Shown here: in pieces, positions 37,009-44,513 of the stretch
Layout of the letters: the number at the start of each line of letters is the position of its first letter
Position numbering within the stretch: the first letter of the stretch is position 1
NCBI RefSeq assembly: GCF_001429245.1
Contig: NZ_LMJE01000001.1
Location: 649,048-713,047, forward strand
Source: Rhizobium sp. Root274
GTDB lineage: Bacteria > Pseudomonadota > Alphaproteobacteria > Rhizobiales > Rhizobiaceae
Direction of reading: 5' to 3'
DNA: 64,000 bases
Notes under the pieces: generated by a model
The model's database searches: none
The model's input: the letters and a program-made list of their open reading frames with translations, nothing else
What the model was told of the DNA's origin: nothing
Translations under genes and position numbers: made by a program

Positions 37009-37332
37009 TCAACCGGGGATCGCCGGCACGTCGCGGCGCAGGTCCGGCTCATCGTGGATGAAGGTAATCTGGAGGGTCGCCATACGTTCGGCGTCCGGAT
37101 TGCCCCCCTGGTTCTGCGGTGGGTCGATGGCAATGCCGGCCTCGCAGAGAGCCTGCGCAAATGACGAAAAGGCGCCGGACGGCAGGATCAGGCGAATGGT
37201 GTTCATCACGTTGGAAAACATCCTGGTGTCGTCGATCCAGCCGCCGAGCCGGTTCACCGTGTCGAAGACAAGCTGGGTCGCAAGCCTGCGGTCCACCCGC
37301 GTGACCGCCGTCATCATGATCAGGGCGCGCAT
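37009..37332 (-). CDS. Conserved hypothetical protein
   Basis: A 107-residue protein beginning MRALIMMTAVTRVDRRLATQ and containing GGWIDDTRMFSNVMNTIRLI and a C-terminal ITFIHDEPDLRRDVPAIPG. It looks like a rhizobial conserved hypothetical protein, with a mixed alpha/beta predicted fold and no motifs of catalysis or secretion. It is a single gene, divergent from the membrane protein gene at 37436. Function unknown. Confidence 0.68.
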   Translation of the reverse strand: MRALIMMTAVTRVDRRLATQLVFDTVNRLGGWIDDTRMFSNVMNTIRLILPSGAFSSFAQALCEAGIAIDPPQNQGGNPDAERMATLQITFIHDEPDLRRDVPAIPG

Positions 37333-37435
37333 GGCCTCACCTCCGCTTCGTCCAACCAGTGTGGCGCGCCTGGCGGTGACAAATCAAGCCTGTTGTGGAA
37401 TAGGCTTTCAGGCAATCGAATGACGGACGGCGGGC

Positions 37436-38419
37436 ATGAAAAAACAGCGGCAGCGCGGCGGGCAGCAAAAGCGGCGGGTGGCACCGGCAGCGGCGAGCAC
37501 GTCTATCGCTGGCTCAACCACAGAGAGAATGCCTGCAGCGGGCGGAGAAGCAGCGGGTGGGGTTGCCGGGGCTGCGGCAGGCGAAAGTGCCGCGCGGGCC
37601 CGCTTCCGGGCGGGCATTGCCACGCGCGGCTTCAAGCTGGCGCTGGCGCTTTTCCTCGCCGGCGTGCTTCCGGTGGCGCTCTCCCTTTCCATTCCGCATG
37701 ATTTTGCCTTCTTCGAACTGGGCTTCCTGTTCACCCTGTCGATCTATGATCTGGTGCTGGCCATGCTTGGCCTCTCCGTCGTCGTCGCGATGTCTGCGCG
37801 CGGCCGCGAGATCGGCTGGATCGCCTTTGCCTTTCTCGTCGTCCTTCTGCCGATGCTGATCTTGTTCGACACGGTCTTCCCGGTCATCCTGCAGAGCCCG
37901 CTCGGCGACGAGCTGTTTCTGATCGCGCCGGTCGCTGTGGTGCTGTCGGGTCTGGCGCTGTGGCTGCCGGCGCGGTTTCGGGTTTTCGGGGCAGCCGTGG
38001 CTGCCGCGGTGGTGGCGCTGTCGCTGTCGCTGTTCATCGGGCTCGACGATTTCGGCATCGGGATCAAGGAATTCACACTCACCGCCGTTCTGGGCGCGCT
38101 TTGGATCCTCCTGTCGCCCGGCCTGCTGTTGCGGCCGTTTCGCGGGGCCTGGCTGATCATTCCGGCCCGGATCATCGGCTCCTGGCTGGTGGTGATCGCG
38201 ATCATCGTGACGGTGTCGCTTTATGTGCCGCTCTCGCCGCAGCAACAGCCGCCGCTCGGCGACCCCACCGCACCCGATGTGATGATGCCGGGGATCGGCT
38301 CGCTCGACAGCCCGAGCCTGCCGCCGCTCGATCCGGCCATCGAGGAGGGCCTGGAAGAGGCCCCCGGCGGCGACGGATCCGATCTGTTTTTGCCGCGCGA
38401 GGAAGACCCGAAACCGTGA
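37436..38419 (+). CDS. Multi-pass membrane protein of unknown function
   Basis: A 327-residue protein. A basic, Ala/Gly-rich N-terminal tail of about 60 residues is followed by about seven hydrophobic segments (LALALFLAGVLPVALSL, LFTLSIYDLVLAMLGLSVVV, WIAFAFLVVLLPMLILF, APVAVVLSGLALWL, FGAAVAAAVVALSLSLFI, FTLTAVLGALWILLSPGLLL, SWLVVIAIIVTVSLYVP) and a Pro/acid-rich C-terminus. No family is recognised. Start is uncertain because the N-terminal tail is low complexity. It lies 87 bp before the DUF1499 gene in the same orientation. Confidence 0.7.
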   Translation: MKKQRQRGGQQKRRVAPAAASTSIAGSTTERMPAAGGEAAGGVAGAAAGESAARARFRAGIATRGFKLALALFLAGVLPVALSLSIPHDFAFFELGFLFTLSIYDLVLAMLGLSVVVAMSARGREIGWIAFAFLVVLLPMLILFDTVFPVILQSPLGDELFLIAPVAVVLSGLALWLPARFRVFGAAVAAAVVALSLSLFIGLDDFGIGIKEFTLTAVLGALWILLSPGLLLRPFRGAWLIIPARIIGSWLVVIAIIVTVSLYVPLSPQQQPPLGDPTAPDVMMPGIGSLDSPSLPPLDPAIEEGLEEAPGGDGSDLFLPREEDPKP

Positions 38420-38506
38420 GTTGACCGCTGCCGTTTGATATCGACGCCTCCCGGTCGAGCGGGTACACAAGGGGCTGGTCCTTCTTCTGATTCCGGTGTC
38501 GCCTGC

Positions 38507-39460
38507 ATGATCGTCCGCTACGACCGTCCCGTGTCCCGCTCCGCCTTCCTTGCGCGACGGCTGGGCGTGTTTGCGCTGGTGATGCTTTTGGTCGTCGTCC
38601 TGGCGCATCGATTCGGTCTGGTCAAAACGCCCGATTTCATTGCCCTGGTGCTGGTGGCGGCGCTGCCGGCGGCGCTTGCCGTGCCGCTGGCGTTAATCGG
38701 GCTTGCCCGGCTCTGGCAGATCGGCGCGCTCGGGGGCATCGCCTCGGTGCAGGCGCTTGTCTATGCGGCCCTGCCGCTCGCGCTGCCGGGTTATGGCTTT
38801 TACCTCTACGACAACCGGCCGAAGCTGACAGAGGTTTCCACGGACCTCACCGACCGACCCGCCTGGGTATCGGTGCCGGATGCCAATCAGCAGTTCCTGC
38901 CAAGGCCGTCGCTTCCGGTGGCGGCGAATGTGATGCAGACCGAGCATTATCCCGGCCTCAACGGGCGGCGTTACGAAGGGGCGATCGACCGCGTTTACGA
39001 GGCGGTGCGCAAGGTGGCCGCGGCCAACCGATTGGTGGTGACCGCGAGCCGCGGCGAGGACTATGCCCTGCCGGATCTGCAATTGCGCCCGGCCGAAGAC
39101 GGCCAGACCACCACGCCGCCCTCTGCCGCAACCGGCACGCCGCCGGCCGAGGAAGCGCTGCCGGAAAGCGGCCCACTGCCGATGCGGCGGCCGGATGCCA
39201 TCGCAGCCCTGATCGGCGCCGCCGAGGCCGCTGACGGCGAACCGGAAGGCGAGGCGCGGCTGCAGCTTTCCACCCGCACCTTCGTGCTCGGCCTTCCCTT
39301 TGATGCCGTCGTCAGGCTGAAGGAAGAAGCAGAAATGACGCTGGTCGACATTCGCGTTGCCTCGCGCTTCGGGCCACACGACCTCGGCTTCAGCGACGAG
39401 ATCGCGGAGGATTTCCTGCATGCGCTGGATGCGGAGCTTCTGGGGATTTCGGGGAATTGA
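38507..39460 (+). CDS. DUF1499-domain membrane protein
   Basis: A 317-residue protein with three N-terminal membrane segments (VFALVMLLVVVLAHRFGLV; LVLVAALPAALAVPLALIGL; ASVQALVYAALPLALPGYGF) and a soluble C-terminal DUF1499 domain: EHYPGLNGRRYEGAIDRVYE, RTFVLGLPFDAVVRLKEEAE and VASRFGPHDLGFSDEIAEDF. The domain carries a Pro-rich, probably disordered insertion around residues 205-235. DUF1499 proteins are common in alphaproteobacteria and lack a known function. The ATG at 38507 starts the first membrane segment directly. Confidence 0.87.
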   Translation: MIVRYDRPVSRSAFLARRLGVFALVMLLVVVLAHRFGLVKTPDFIALVLVAALPAALAVPLALIGLARLWQIGALGGIASVQALVYAALPLALPGYGFYLYDNRPKLTEVSTDLTDRPAWVSVPDANQQFLPRPSLPVAANVMQTEHYPGLNGRRYEGAIDRVYEAVRKVAAANRLVVTASRGEDYALPDLQLRPAEDGQTTTPPSAATGTPPAEEALPESGPLPMRRPDAIAALIGAAEAADGEPEGEARLQLSTRTFVLGLPFDAVVRLKEEAEMTLVDIRVASRFGPHDLGFSDEIAEDFLHALDAELLGISGN

Positions 39461-39518
39461 GGCTCGGCACGACGTGTTGGCGTCAGCGACGCTTGGAATA
39501 CGGCAGGTGATCCGTGAC

Positions 39519-39950
39519 CTACTTGAAAGGCTTGAGTGCGCTTTCGATGAAGTGGGCAAGGAGCCCTGGATGAGGGTCTTGGGTAATAGCCTGCTCCACC
39601 ATCATAGCCCAGACGATCTGACTTTTATCGGGCGCCACTGCGATGACAAAGCCATTCAGGTGAGCCAGCATGCGGCCAGCTGCCCAGGCGGTGCGCTTGT
39701 TGCCCTGCTCGAACGCATGGGCACGGCCAAGTCCATAAATTAGCTCGGCCACGAGCATCGCCACGGACGCATCGCCCGTATAAGCGAAAAAGTTCCGTGG
39801 GCGGGCAACTGCAGACTCAAGTGATCCGCGATCGCGGAGAAGATGCCGCTCGGTTGAGCCTGTCAGTATGCTACGATTGAGGGCAACGACCTGATCGGTT
39901 TCGATCCAGCGCGGCACCAACATCAGCGGGAGAGGTATTCCATGATCCAC
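39519..39950 (-). CDS. Doc/Fic-family toxin (death-on-curing type)
   Basis: A 143-residue Fic-fold protein of the Doc subgroup. The active-site motif reads GRAHAFEQGNKRTAWAAGRM. Doc enzymes phosphorylate elongation factor Tu; other Fic proteins add AMP. The motif keeps the catalytic His and the Asn-Lys-Arg anchor, but the position that is normally Asp/Glu (HxFx[D/E]) is Gln, which may change metal binding. The gene overlaps the upstream small gene by 28 bp, the usual antitoxin-toxin order. It is a toxin-antitoxin locus by organisation; activity is inferred. Confidence 0.85.
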   Translation of the reverse strand: MDHGIPLPLMLVPRWIETDQVVALNRSILTGSTERHLLRDRGSLESAVARPRNFFAYTGDASVAMLVAELIYGLGRAHAFEQGNKRTAWAAGRMLAHLNGFVIAVAPDKSQIVWAMMVEQAITQDPHPGLLAHFIESALKPFK

Positions 39951-40186
39951 TTGTCGCTCACCAGGAGATCCTGGGCGAACTTATGAGGATCGATGTCCCC
40001 TTCGATGGGGGCGGCCTGCACCATCTTCGACGGCGTGGGCTTCGGCTTTTCCCCCCGGGTAAGTGCCGAAGCTGCGGCGGTCTTCGCAGAATAGTTAAAG
40101 CGCCCGGACACACCATCACGGCTAGTTCGGGTTCCCTTCCCCGTCCTCGTCACCCTAACCGGCCTGCTCTTACGCTTCTCTGCCAT
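39923..40186 (-). CDS. Probable antitoxin of the Doc-like toxin (no recognised family)
   Basis: An 87-residue basic protein (MAEKRKSRPVRVTRTGKGTR at the start) ending with an acidic-hydrophobic helix (DIDPHKFAQDLLVSDKWIME). Start: the ATG at 40186 has AGGAG seven bases upstream. It overlaps the Doc-like gene by 28 bp and precedes it, so it should be the antitoxin. It does not look like Phd or other known Doc partners; the C-terminal helix would be the part expected to neutralise the toxin (inference). Confidence 0.65.
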   Translation of the reverse strand: MAEKRKSRPVRVTRTGKGTRTSRDGVSGRFNYSAKTAAASALTRGEKPKPTPSKMVQAAPIEGDIDPHKFAQDLLVSDKWIMEYLSR

Positions 40187-40343
40187 CACGCATCTCCTGC
40201 CCTAAACATAGCGTGCCGCCTGGCGGCTGACTAGACCACCATGCGGATCGTAGCTTGTAAAGGTTATCTCTTCACCCCGAGTGGACGTGATCTCACTCCT
40301 CACCGTCACCACTCACCGAGGTCGGCGTTGCTAAGGGCAACGG

Positions 40344-41270
40344 TTAGGCAGGCCGATATTCACCCAAAAGCCGCGGCGGACCATCCGTCGCGATCAAGCC
40401 TTTTTCCACCAGATCTTCCAGATGGGCGAAGACGGATAATGCTGCCGCCCCATGCAGGCGGGGGTCGGTGGAGGCATAGATGGTCTTGACCATATCGGGT
40501 ATCAGCCGGTCGCCTTGCCGGATCCGCGCCAGCACCGCTTGCTCGCGCATCAGGCGGTGGGTGCGCAGCGCCCGGACGAACCCTTGAGGCTCGGTGACCG
40601 GGCCGCCATGGCCGGGGAGATAGAGGCGGTCGTCGCGCGCGAGCAACCGGTCGAGCGAGGCCATGTAGTCGCTCATGGCGCCATCCGGGGGCGCGACGAT
40701 CGAGGTGGCCCAGGCCATGACATGATCGGCGGAAAAGAGGATGCCGGTGTCTTCGAGCGCAAAAGCTGAGTGATTGGCGGTGTGGCCCGGCGTGTGCACG
40801 GCGGTGAGGCGCCAGCCGTCTCCCTCGACCGTCTGCCCGTCCGCGAGGGCCAGGTCGGGGATGAAATCGGTGTCCGAGCTTTCGGCGAAGGGGTTCACCT
40901 CGCCTTCGAACAAGGGGCGCGACGGGCGGTGCGGGCCTTCGGCAACGATAATGGCCCCGGTCCGTTCCTTCAGGCGGCGGGCGAGCGGGGAATGGTCGCG
41001 GTGGGTGTGGCTGACGGCAATATGGGTCACCTCGCGCCCTTCGAGCGCTGTCATCAGTGCCTCGAAATGCGCATCGTTTTCCGGGCCTGGATCGATGACG
41101 CAGACGGATTTTTCACCGATAATGTAGGTATTGGTGCCGTGAAAGGTGAAGGGGCTCGGATTGGGCGCGGTCAGGCGCTGGACGCCTTCGGCCACAGGCA
41201 CCGCCACCCCATGCTGCGGGTCGAAGGTGGTGACGAAATGCGGCGCCGCTTGGACGTCACCCCTGCTCAT
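40344..41270 (-). CDS. MBL-fold metallo-hydrolase
   Basis: A 308-residue metallo-beta-lactamase-fold hydrolase of the LACTB2/glyoxalase II-like group. The metal motif is VSHTHRDHSPLARRL (HxHxDH), with further ligands in HTPGHTANHSAFALEDTGIL and the Asp in LFSADHVMAW. A C-terminal winged-helix-like tail (RQGDRLIPDMVKTIYASTDP, FAHLEDLVEKGLI) is typical of this group. Start: the ATG at 41270 overlaps the cupin gene stop (ATGA), so the two are co-translated. Substrate not determinable. Confidence 0.9.
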   Translation of the reverse strand: MSRGDVQAAPHFVTTFDPQHGVAVPVAEGVQRLTAPNPSPFTFHGTNTYIIGEKSVCVIDPGPENDAHFEALMTALEGREVTHIAVSHTHRDHSPLARRLKERTGAIIVAEGPHRPSRPLFEGEVNPFAESSDTDFIPDLALADGQTVEGDGWRLTAVHTPGHTANHSAFALEDTGILFSADHVMAWATSIVAPPDGAMSDYMASLDRLLARDDRLYLPGHGGPVTEPQGFVRALRTHRLMREQAVLARIRQGDRLIPDMVKTIYASTDPRLHGAAALSVFAHLEDLVEKGLIATDGPPRLLGEYRPA

Positions 41271-41563
41271 TTGTATTCGATCTCGATGAAGCTCATCGGC
41301 GCACTGCCACCATTGATGACATTGTGCTCGATACCGGCATCGCGGCGATAGGCTTCGCCGGCCTTTGATGTTACGCGGCGTTCGCCCGAGGCATTCTCGA
41401 TGAGGAAATGGCAATCGGTGAGCGGCACGACGACATAGCCCAGTCCATGGGTGTGGTGGCCGGTCGCGGCACCGGGTTCGAAATCCCAGCGGGTGATGCG
41501 CGTGACGGCATCATCGAGGATCACGGTCGGGATGGCGGGCGGGCGGGCGGAATAGCCGGGCAT
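41267..41563 (-). CDS. Small cupin-domain protein
   Basis: A 98-residue single-domain cupin: TRWDFEPGAATGHHTHGLGY gives the first metal-ligand motif and GEAYRRDAGIEHNVINGG the second. The ATG at 41563 (MPGYSARPPAIPTV) is chosen over upstream in-frame starts because it begins the conserved domain. Its stop overlaps the MBL gene start, indicating a shared pathway. Function unknown. Confidence 0.85.
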   Translation of the reverse strand: MPGYSARPPAIPTVILDDAVTRITRWDFEPGAATGHHTHGLGYVVVPLTDCHFLIENASGERRVTSKAGEAYRRDAGIEHNVINGGSAPMSFIEIEYK

Positions 41564-41736
41564 TGACGTCTCCGGGTGGGGATGGAGGGGCGTACGGTGT
41601 CCGGACGTTAGCTCCTGGCTGCCCATGGGGCAATCGCTGCATGGCAAAAGCGGGTGGCAGCCGCAGCCTGCGGTGGGCAAGCCGCGGGTGCATACGGATC
41701 GACCTCTCCGGGTTAGGTCTCAGCGAATGACCGGTG

Positions 41737-42597
41737 TTAATGCAGATGCCTCAACTTGTCGGGATTGCGCATGACATAGATGGCGCTGATGGCGCCATCT
41801 TCGATCTGCAGCGCCGTCGTCTGCAACTCGCCGTCCGCCTCGAGGGTCAGGAAACCCGGCAGGCCATTGATCAGGCCCACACGCAAGAGGGCTGATCCTG
41901 CGGGCCAGATCTTCTCCGAGAGATAGGTATGGACCTTCATCACGGCGGCATGGCCGAGGATCGGGGCGATGGCGGCCTTTCGCTTGCCACCGCCATCGGA
42001 ATGCAGGCCGACATCGGATGCGAGCATGGCGGAAAGCGCCGTCATGTCGCCGCTGCGCGAGGCCTTGAAGAAAGCCTCTGCCATTTCCAGCCCGCGCTTG
42101 GCGTCAACGGTATAGCGGGTCCGCTCTTCCCGAACGTTCCGGCGTGCCCTTGCTGCCAGCTGGCGGCAGGCGGCGACGTCGCGGTCGAGGGTCTCGGCGA
42201 TCTCCTCGAAGGGCTGGCCGAAGACATCATGGAGCAGAAGCGCTGCCCGCTCCAGGGGCGACAGCCGCTCCAGCGCCAGCATCAGCGGCAGGGTCACATC
42301 CTCTGGCTCGTCTTCGTCTTCGACCACGGGTTCCGGCAGCCAGGGGCCGATATAGGTCTCGCGCTTCAGCCGGGCCGATTTCAGCTGGTCGAGGCACAGC
42401 CTTGTGACGACGCGGCCCAGAAAGGCCTCGGGCTCGCGGATCTCGCCGCGGTCGGCCCTCATCCAGCGGATGAAGGCCTCCTGCAGCATGTCTTCGGCAT
42501 CCGCGACCGAGCCCAGCATGCGATAGGCGAGCCGCATCAGCTTCTGCCTCAGGGGATCGAAACTCGCTGCCGCATCTGTGTGCTCGGAGGATAACAT
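41737..42597 (-). CDS. ECF41-group RNA polymerase sigma factor (SigJ-like)
   Basis: A 286-residue ECF sigma factor with a fused C-terminal SnoaL-like regulatory domain. Region 2 is KLMRLAYRMLGSVADAEDML and EAFIRWMRADR; region 4 is ALERLSPLERAALLLHDVFG. The linker and C-domain carry the ECF41 signatures DGGGK (in LHSDGGGKRKAAIAP) and NPDKL (in YVMRNPDKLRHLH). ECF41 factors have no separate anti-sigma; the C-domain sets their activity, and they typically control one carboxymuconolactone decarboxylase/oxidoreductase/epimerase gene next door. That partner is the overlapping upstream gene, and an ECF41-type promoter precedes it. Confidence 0.92.
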   Translation of the reverse strand: MLSSEHTDAAASFDPLRQKLMRLAYRMLGSVADAEDMLQEAFIRWMRADRGEIREPEAFLGRVVTRLCLDQLKSARLKRETYIGPWLPEPVVEDEDEPEDVTLPLMLALERLSPLERAALLLHDVFGQPFEEIAETLDRDVAACRQLAARARRNVREERTRYTVDAKRGLEMAEAFFKASRSGDMTALSAMLASDVGLHSDGGGKRKAAIAPILGHAAVMKVHTYLSEKIWPAGSALLRVGLINGLPGFLTLEADGELQTTALQIEDGAISAIYVMRNPDKLRHLH

Positions 42598-43064
42598 CAG
42601 GCAGCCACTCCCTGGGCGCGGGTGGCAGGCGTTTCCAACCAGAGGCCGAAGCCGACGGCAAGCCTGTTCCAGCCGTTGATGACATTGATCATCAGCGTCA
42701 GCTTCACTTGCTCCTCCTCGGTAAAGGCCGCCTGCAGATCGCGGCGCGCCGCCTCTTGCGGATGGCCGGTGGCAAGTGTGGTGAGGGCTTCGGTCCAGGC
42801 GAGGGCCGCCCGTTCGCGCTCCGTATAACACGGCGCCTCACGCCAGGCCGAGAGGAGATAGATGCGTTGCTCCGTCTCGCCCTTGGCGCGCGCTTCCGCC
42901 GTGTGCATGTTGATGCAATTGGCGCAGGCATTGATCTGGGACGCGCGGATCTTGACGAGCTCGATGAGACCAGGTTCGAGGCTTGCGGCGACGTCGTTCG
43001 AGACGGCCATCCACTTCTTCATCAGCGTGGGGGAGGCTGCGAAAGGATCGAGTGTTGCGGTCAT
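42597..43064 (-). CDS. Carboxymuconolactone decarboxylase/AhpD-family protein (ECF41 partner)
   Basis: A 155-residue AhpD-fold protein with the redox motif ACANCINMHTAEARAKGE (CxxC followed by His, from about residue 46). It resembles the peroxidase-like carboxymuconolactone decarboxylase family. Start: the ATG at 43064; the in-frame ATG at 43097 lies within the promoter. It is the first gene of the operon and overlaps the sigma gene (ATGA). The usual ECF41 arrangement predicts that this gene is the main target of the sigma factor. Physiological substrate unknown. Confidence 0.9.
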   Translation of the reverse strand: MTATLDPFAASPTLMKKWMAVSNDVAASLEPGLIELVKIRASQINACANCINMHTAEARAKGETEQRIYLLSAWREAPCYTERERAALAWTEALTTLATGHPQEAARRDLQAAFTEEEQVKLTLMINVINGWNRLAVGFGLWLETPATRAQGVAA

Positions 43065-43097
43065 GATGTCGGTTCCTTTTGTTGAGTACGAGATCAT

Positions 43098-43124
43098 GAC
43101 GAGCGGGGGGTGGTCAATGTGACA
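43098..43124 (-). promoter_or_regulatory. ECF41-type promoter of the ahpD-like/sigma operon
   Basis: On the minus strand TGTCACA (43118-43124) and CGTC (43098-43101) are separated by exactly 16 bases, matching the known ECF41 consensus. It lies 34 bp upstream of the ahpD-like start codon, which implies autoregulation of the sigma factor. Confidence 0.8.
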
Positions 43125-43345
43125 TGGGTCGAGGAATTTTTCGGCTCATTTCATGTCCGCCCAGGTAAGAAGCGTGAGCTCTCCAGCGATTGTATCGTTC
43201 GTTTTGGCGAAACGGCGGGAAAGGCGAAGGCCTCATCGCGGGGCGTTAACCCTCGTCTCAATTTAGGGGATTGTTTGATAAGGATATACAGATGCTGCTG
43301 CAGATCGCCTACAGTCCCGACCGGAAATACTTCGAAGGGACACCC

Positions 43346-43837
43346 ATGAAAAAACTTCTGATAGCCTCGGTTTTCGCGATCTCCATGCCGTTCGGCGCCT
43401 CTGCCGCTGAACTCATCTTCCCCAGCGATGCGCCGGTTGCGTCCATCACTATTCCCGACAGCTGGGGACCGAAGGAAACCGAGACCGGCGTTGATGCCAC
43501 GTCCGAAGACGGGGCCGTCTATTTCTCGATCGATGTGGCAGACGCCGCGTCTTCGGACAAGACAACCGATATTGCCATCGACTTTCTGACCAAGAACGGC
43601 GTGAAGATCGATCCTCAGTCGGTGAAAGAGTCTGGCGAGACCGACGTCAACGGCCTCAAGATTTCCTCGCTCGACTACGAGGGGACGGACGAGAGCGGTC
43701 CGGTCGATGTGTCCCTTGGCTTTGCCGCGGCGGGCGACAAGGTTCTGATCTTCACCTATTGGGGTTCGAAGGATACCCAGGCCCAGCACCAGAAGGAACT
43801 GGGTGACATGTTGGCCTCGTTGAAGCCTGCGAGCTGA
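43346..43837 (+). CDS. Secreted/periplasmic hypothetical protein
   Basis: A 163-residue protein with a clean signal peptide (MKKLLIASVFAISMPFGASA, cleavage before AEL) and an acidic, beta-rich mature part (SITIPDSWGPKETETGVDAT, then DKVLIFTYWGSKDTQAQHQK). It resembles small periplasmic proteins of rhizobia with no known role. The ATG at 43346 has GAAGGGA upstream; a terminator follows 40 bp after the stop. Confidence 0.82.
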   Translation: MKKLLIASVFAISMPFGASAAELIFPSDAPVASITIPDSWGPKETETGVDATSEDGAVYFSIDVADAASSDKTTDIAIDFLTKNGVKIDPQSVKESGETDVNGLKISSLDYEGTDESGPVDVSLGFAAAGDKVLIFTYWGSKDTQAQHQKELGDMLASLKPAS

Positions 43838-43877
43838 GGCTGAAGACAGGAAGCTTTCGCGCACCTTAGGCTGATTG

Positions 43878-43906
43878 CAAACCCGTCGACTTTTCGGCGG
43901 GTTTCT
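43878..43906 (+). terminator. Rho-independent terminator
   Basis: The stem AAACCCG / CGGGTTT encloses a loop around TCGACTTTTCGG and is followed by TCTCTTT. It could end the secreted-protein gene on the plus strand. Confidence 0.65.
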
Positions 43907-43993
43907 CTTTGCGCGCGCGAGCGGACATCAGGGACGGGATGTCTGGCGTCTAAGAGTTTCCGGAGGCAGCAATCCTGCCCCGTAAGGGGCACC

Positions 43994-44341
43994 TTACTCG
44001 TCGGCGTCAAAGCTTTCATCTTCGGCGCTCAAGCACATGTCGGCACCCTCTTCGAGATCGCCCGCACTCAGCCCGTCGAAAAAGGCCACACTGCTGCCGA
44101 TCATCTGGTTGGCGGCATCCTTGCCACCATTGAGTTCCTCGGACTTCTGACGAAACGTCTCGGCGGCGGTCTTGTACTCGTTCTCGTCAGCGGCGTTGAT
44201 GACGCCGTTTTGGAGCGCAAGGCCGATGATCACCACGCAGACAGAGGGAGACGCATGATCCGGCAGCTTATCTTCCTCGGCCAGCACTGGGGCGGAAAGC
44301 GCTGCGGCAAGCAGGAGGGCGTAGAGCGGCAATCTTGGCAC
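43994..44341 (-). CDS. Small secreted hypothetical protein
   Basis: A 115-residue protein starting at a GTG at 44341 behind AGGATTT, giving an N-terminal signal sequence (PRLPLYALLLAAALSAPVLA, cleavage near AEE). The mature part contains two Cys (SVCVVIIGLALQN and ADMCLSAEDE) and an acidic helical middle. No family recognised. The frame is open further upstream to 44605, but the signal peptide supports the GTG start. Confidence 0.65.
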   Translation of the reverse strand: MPRLPLYALLLAAALSAPVLAEEDKLPDHASPSVCVVIIGLALQNGVINAADENEYKTAAETFRQKSEELNGGKDAANQMIGSSVAFFDGLSAGDLEEGADMCLSAEDESFDADE

Positions 44342-44513
44342 GTCGGAAATCCTATGGCGGGTGGAGACAGGTCCAGTCGCAAGGACCTGCCATGTGTGCC
44401 GTTTACAAAGCGTGAAATGATGAGGCCATCGTGCTGTATCCAGGATGGCGCCTGTGACGGGTTGAGGCTCTCGGGCTGGTAGCGCGCGGTGAGGCAAACT
44501 CAGCCGCCTCTCC

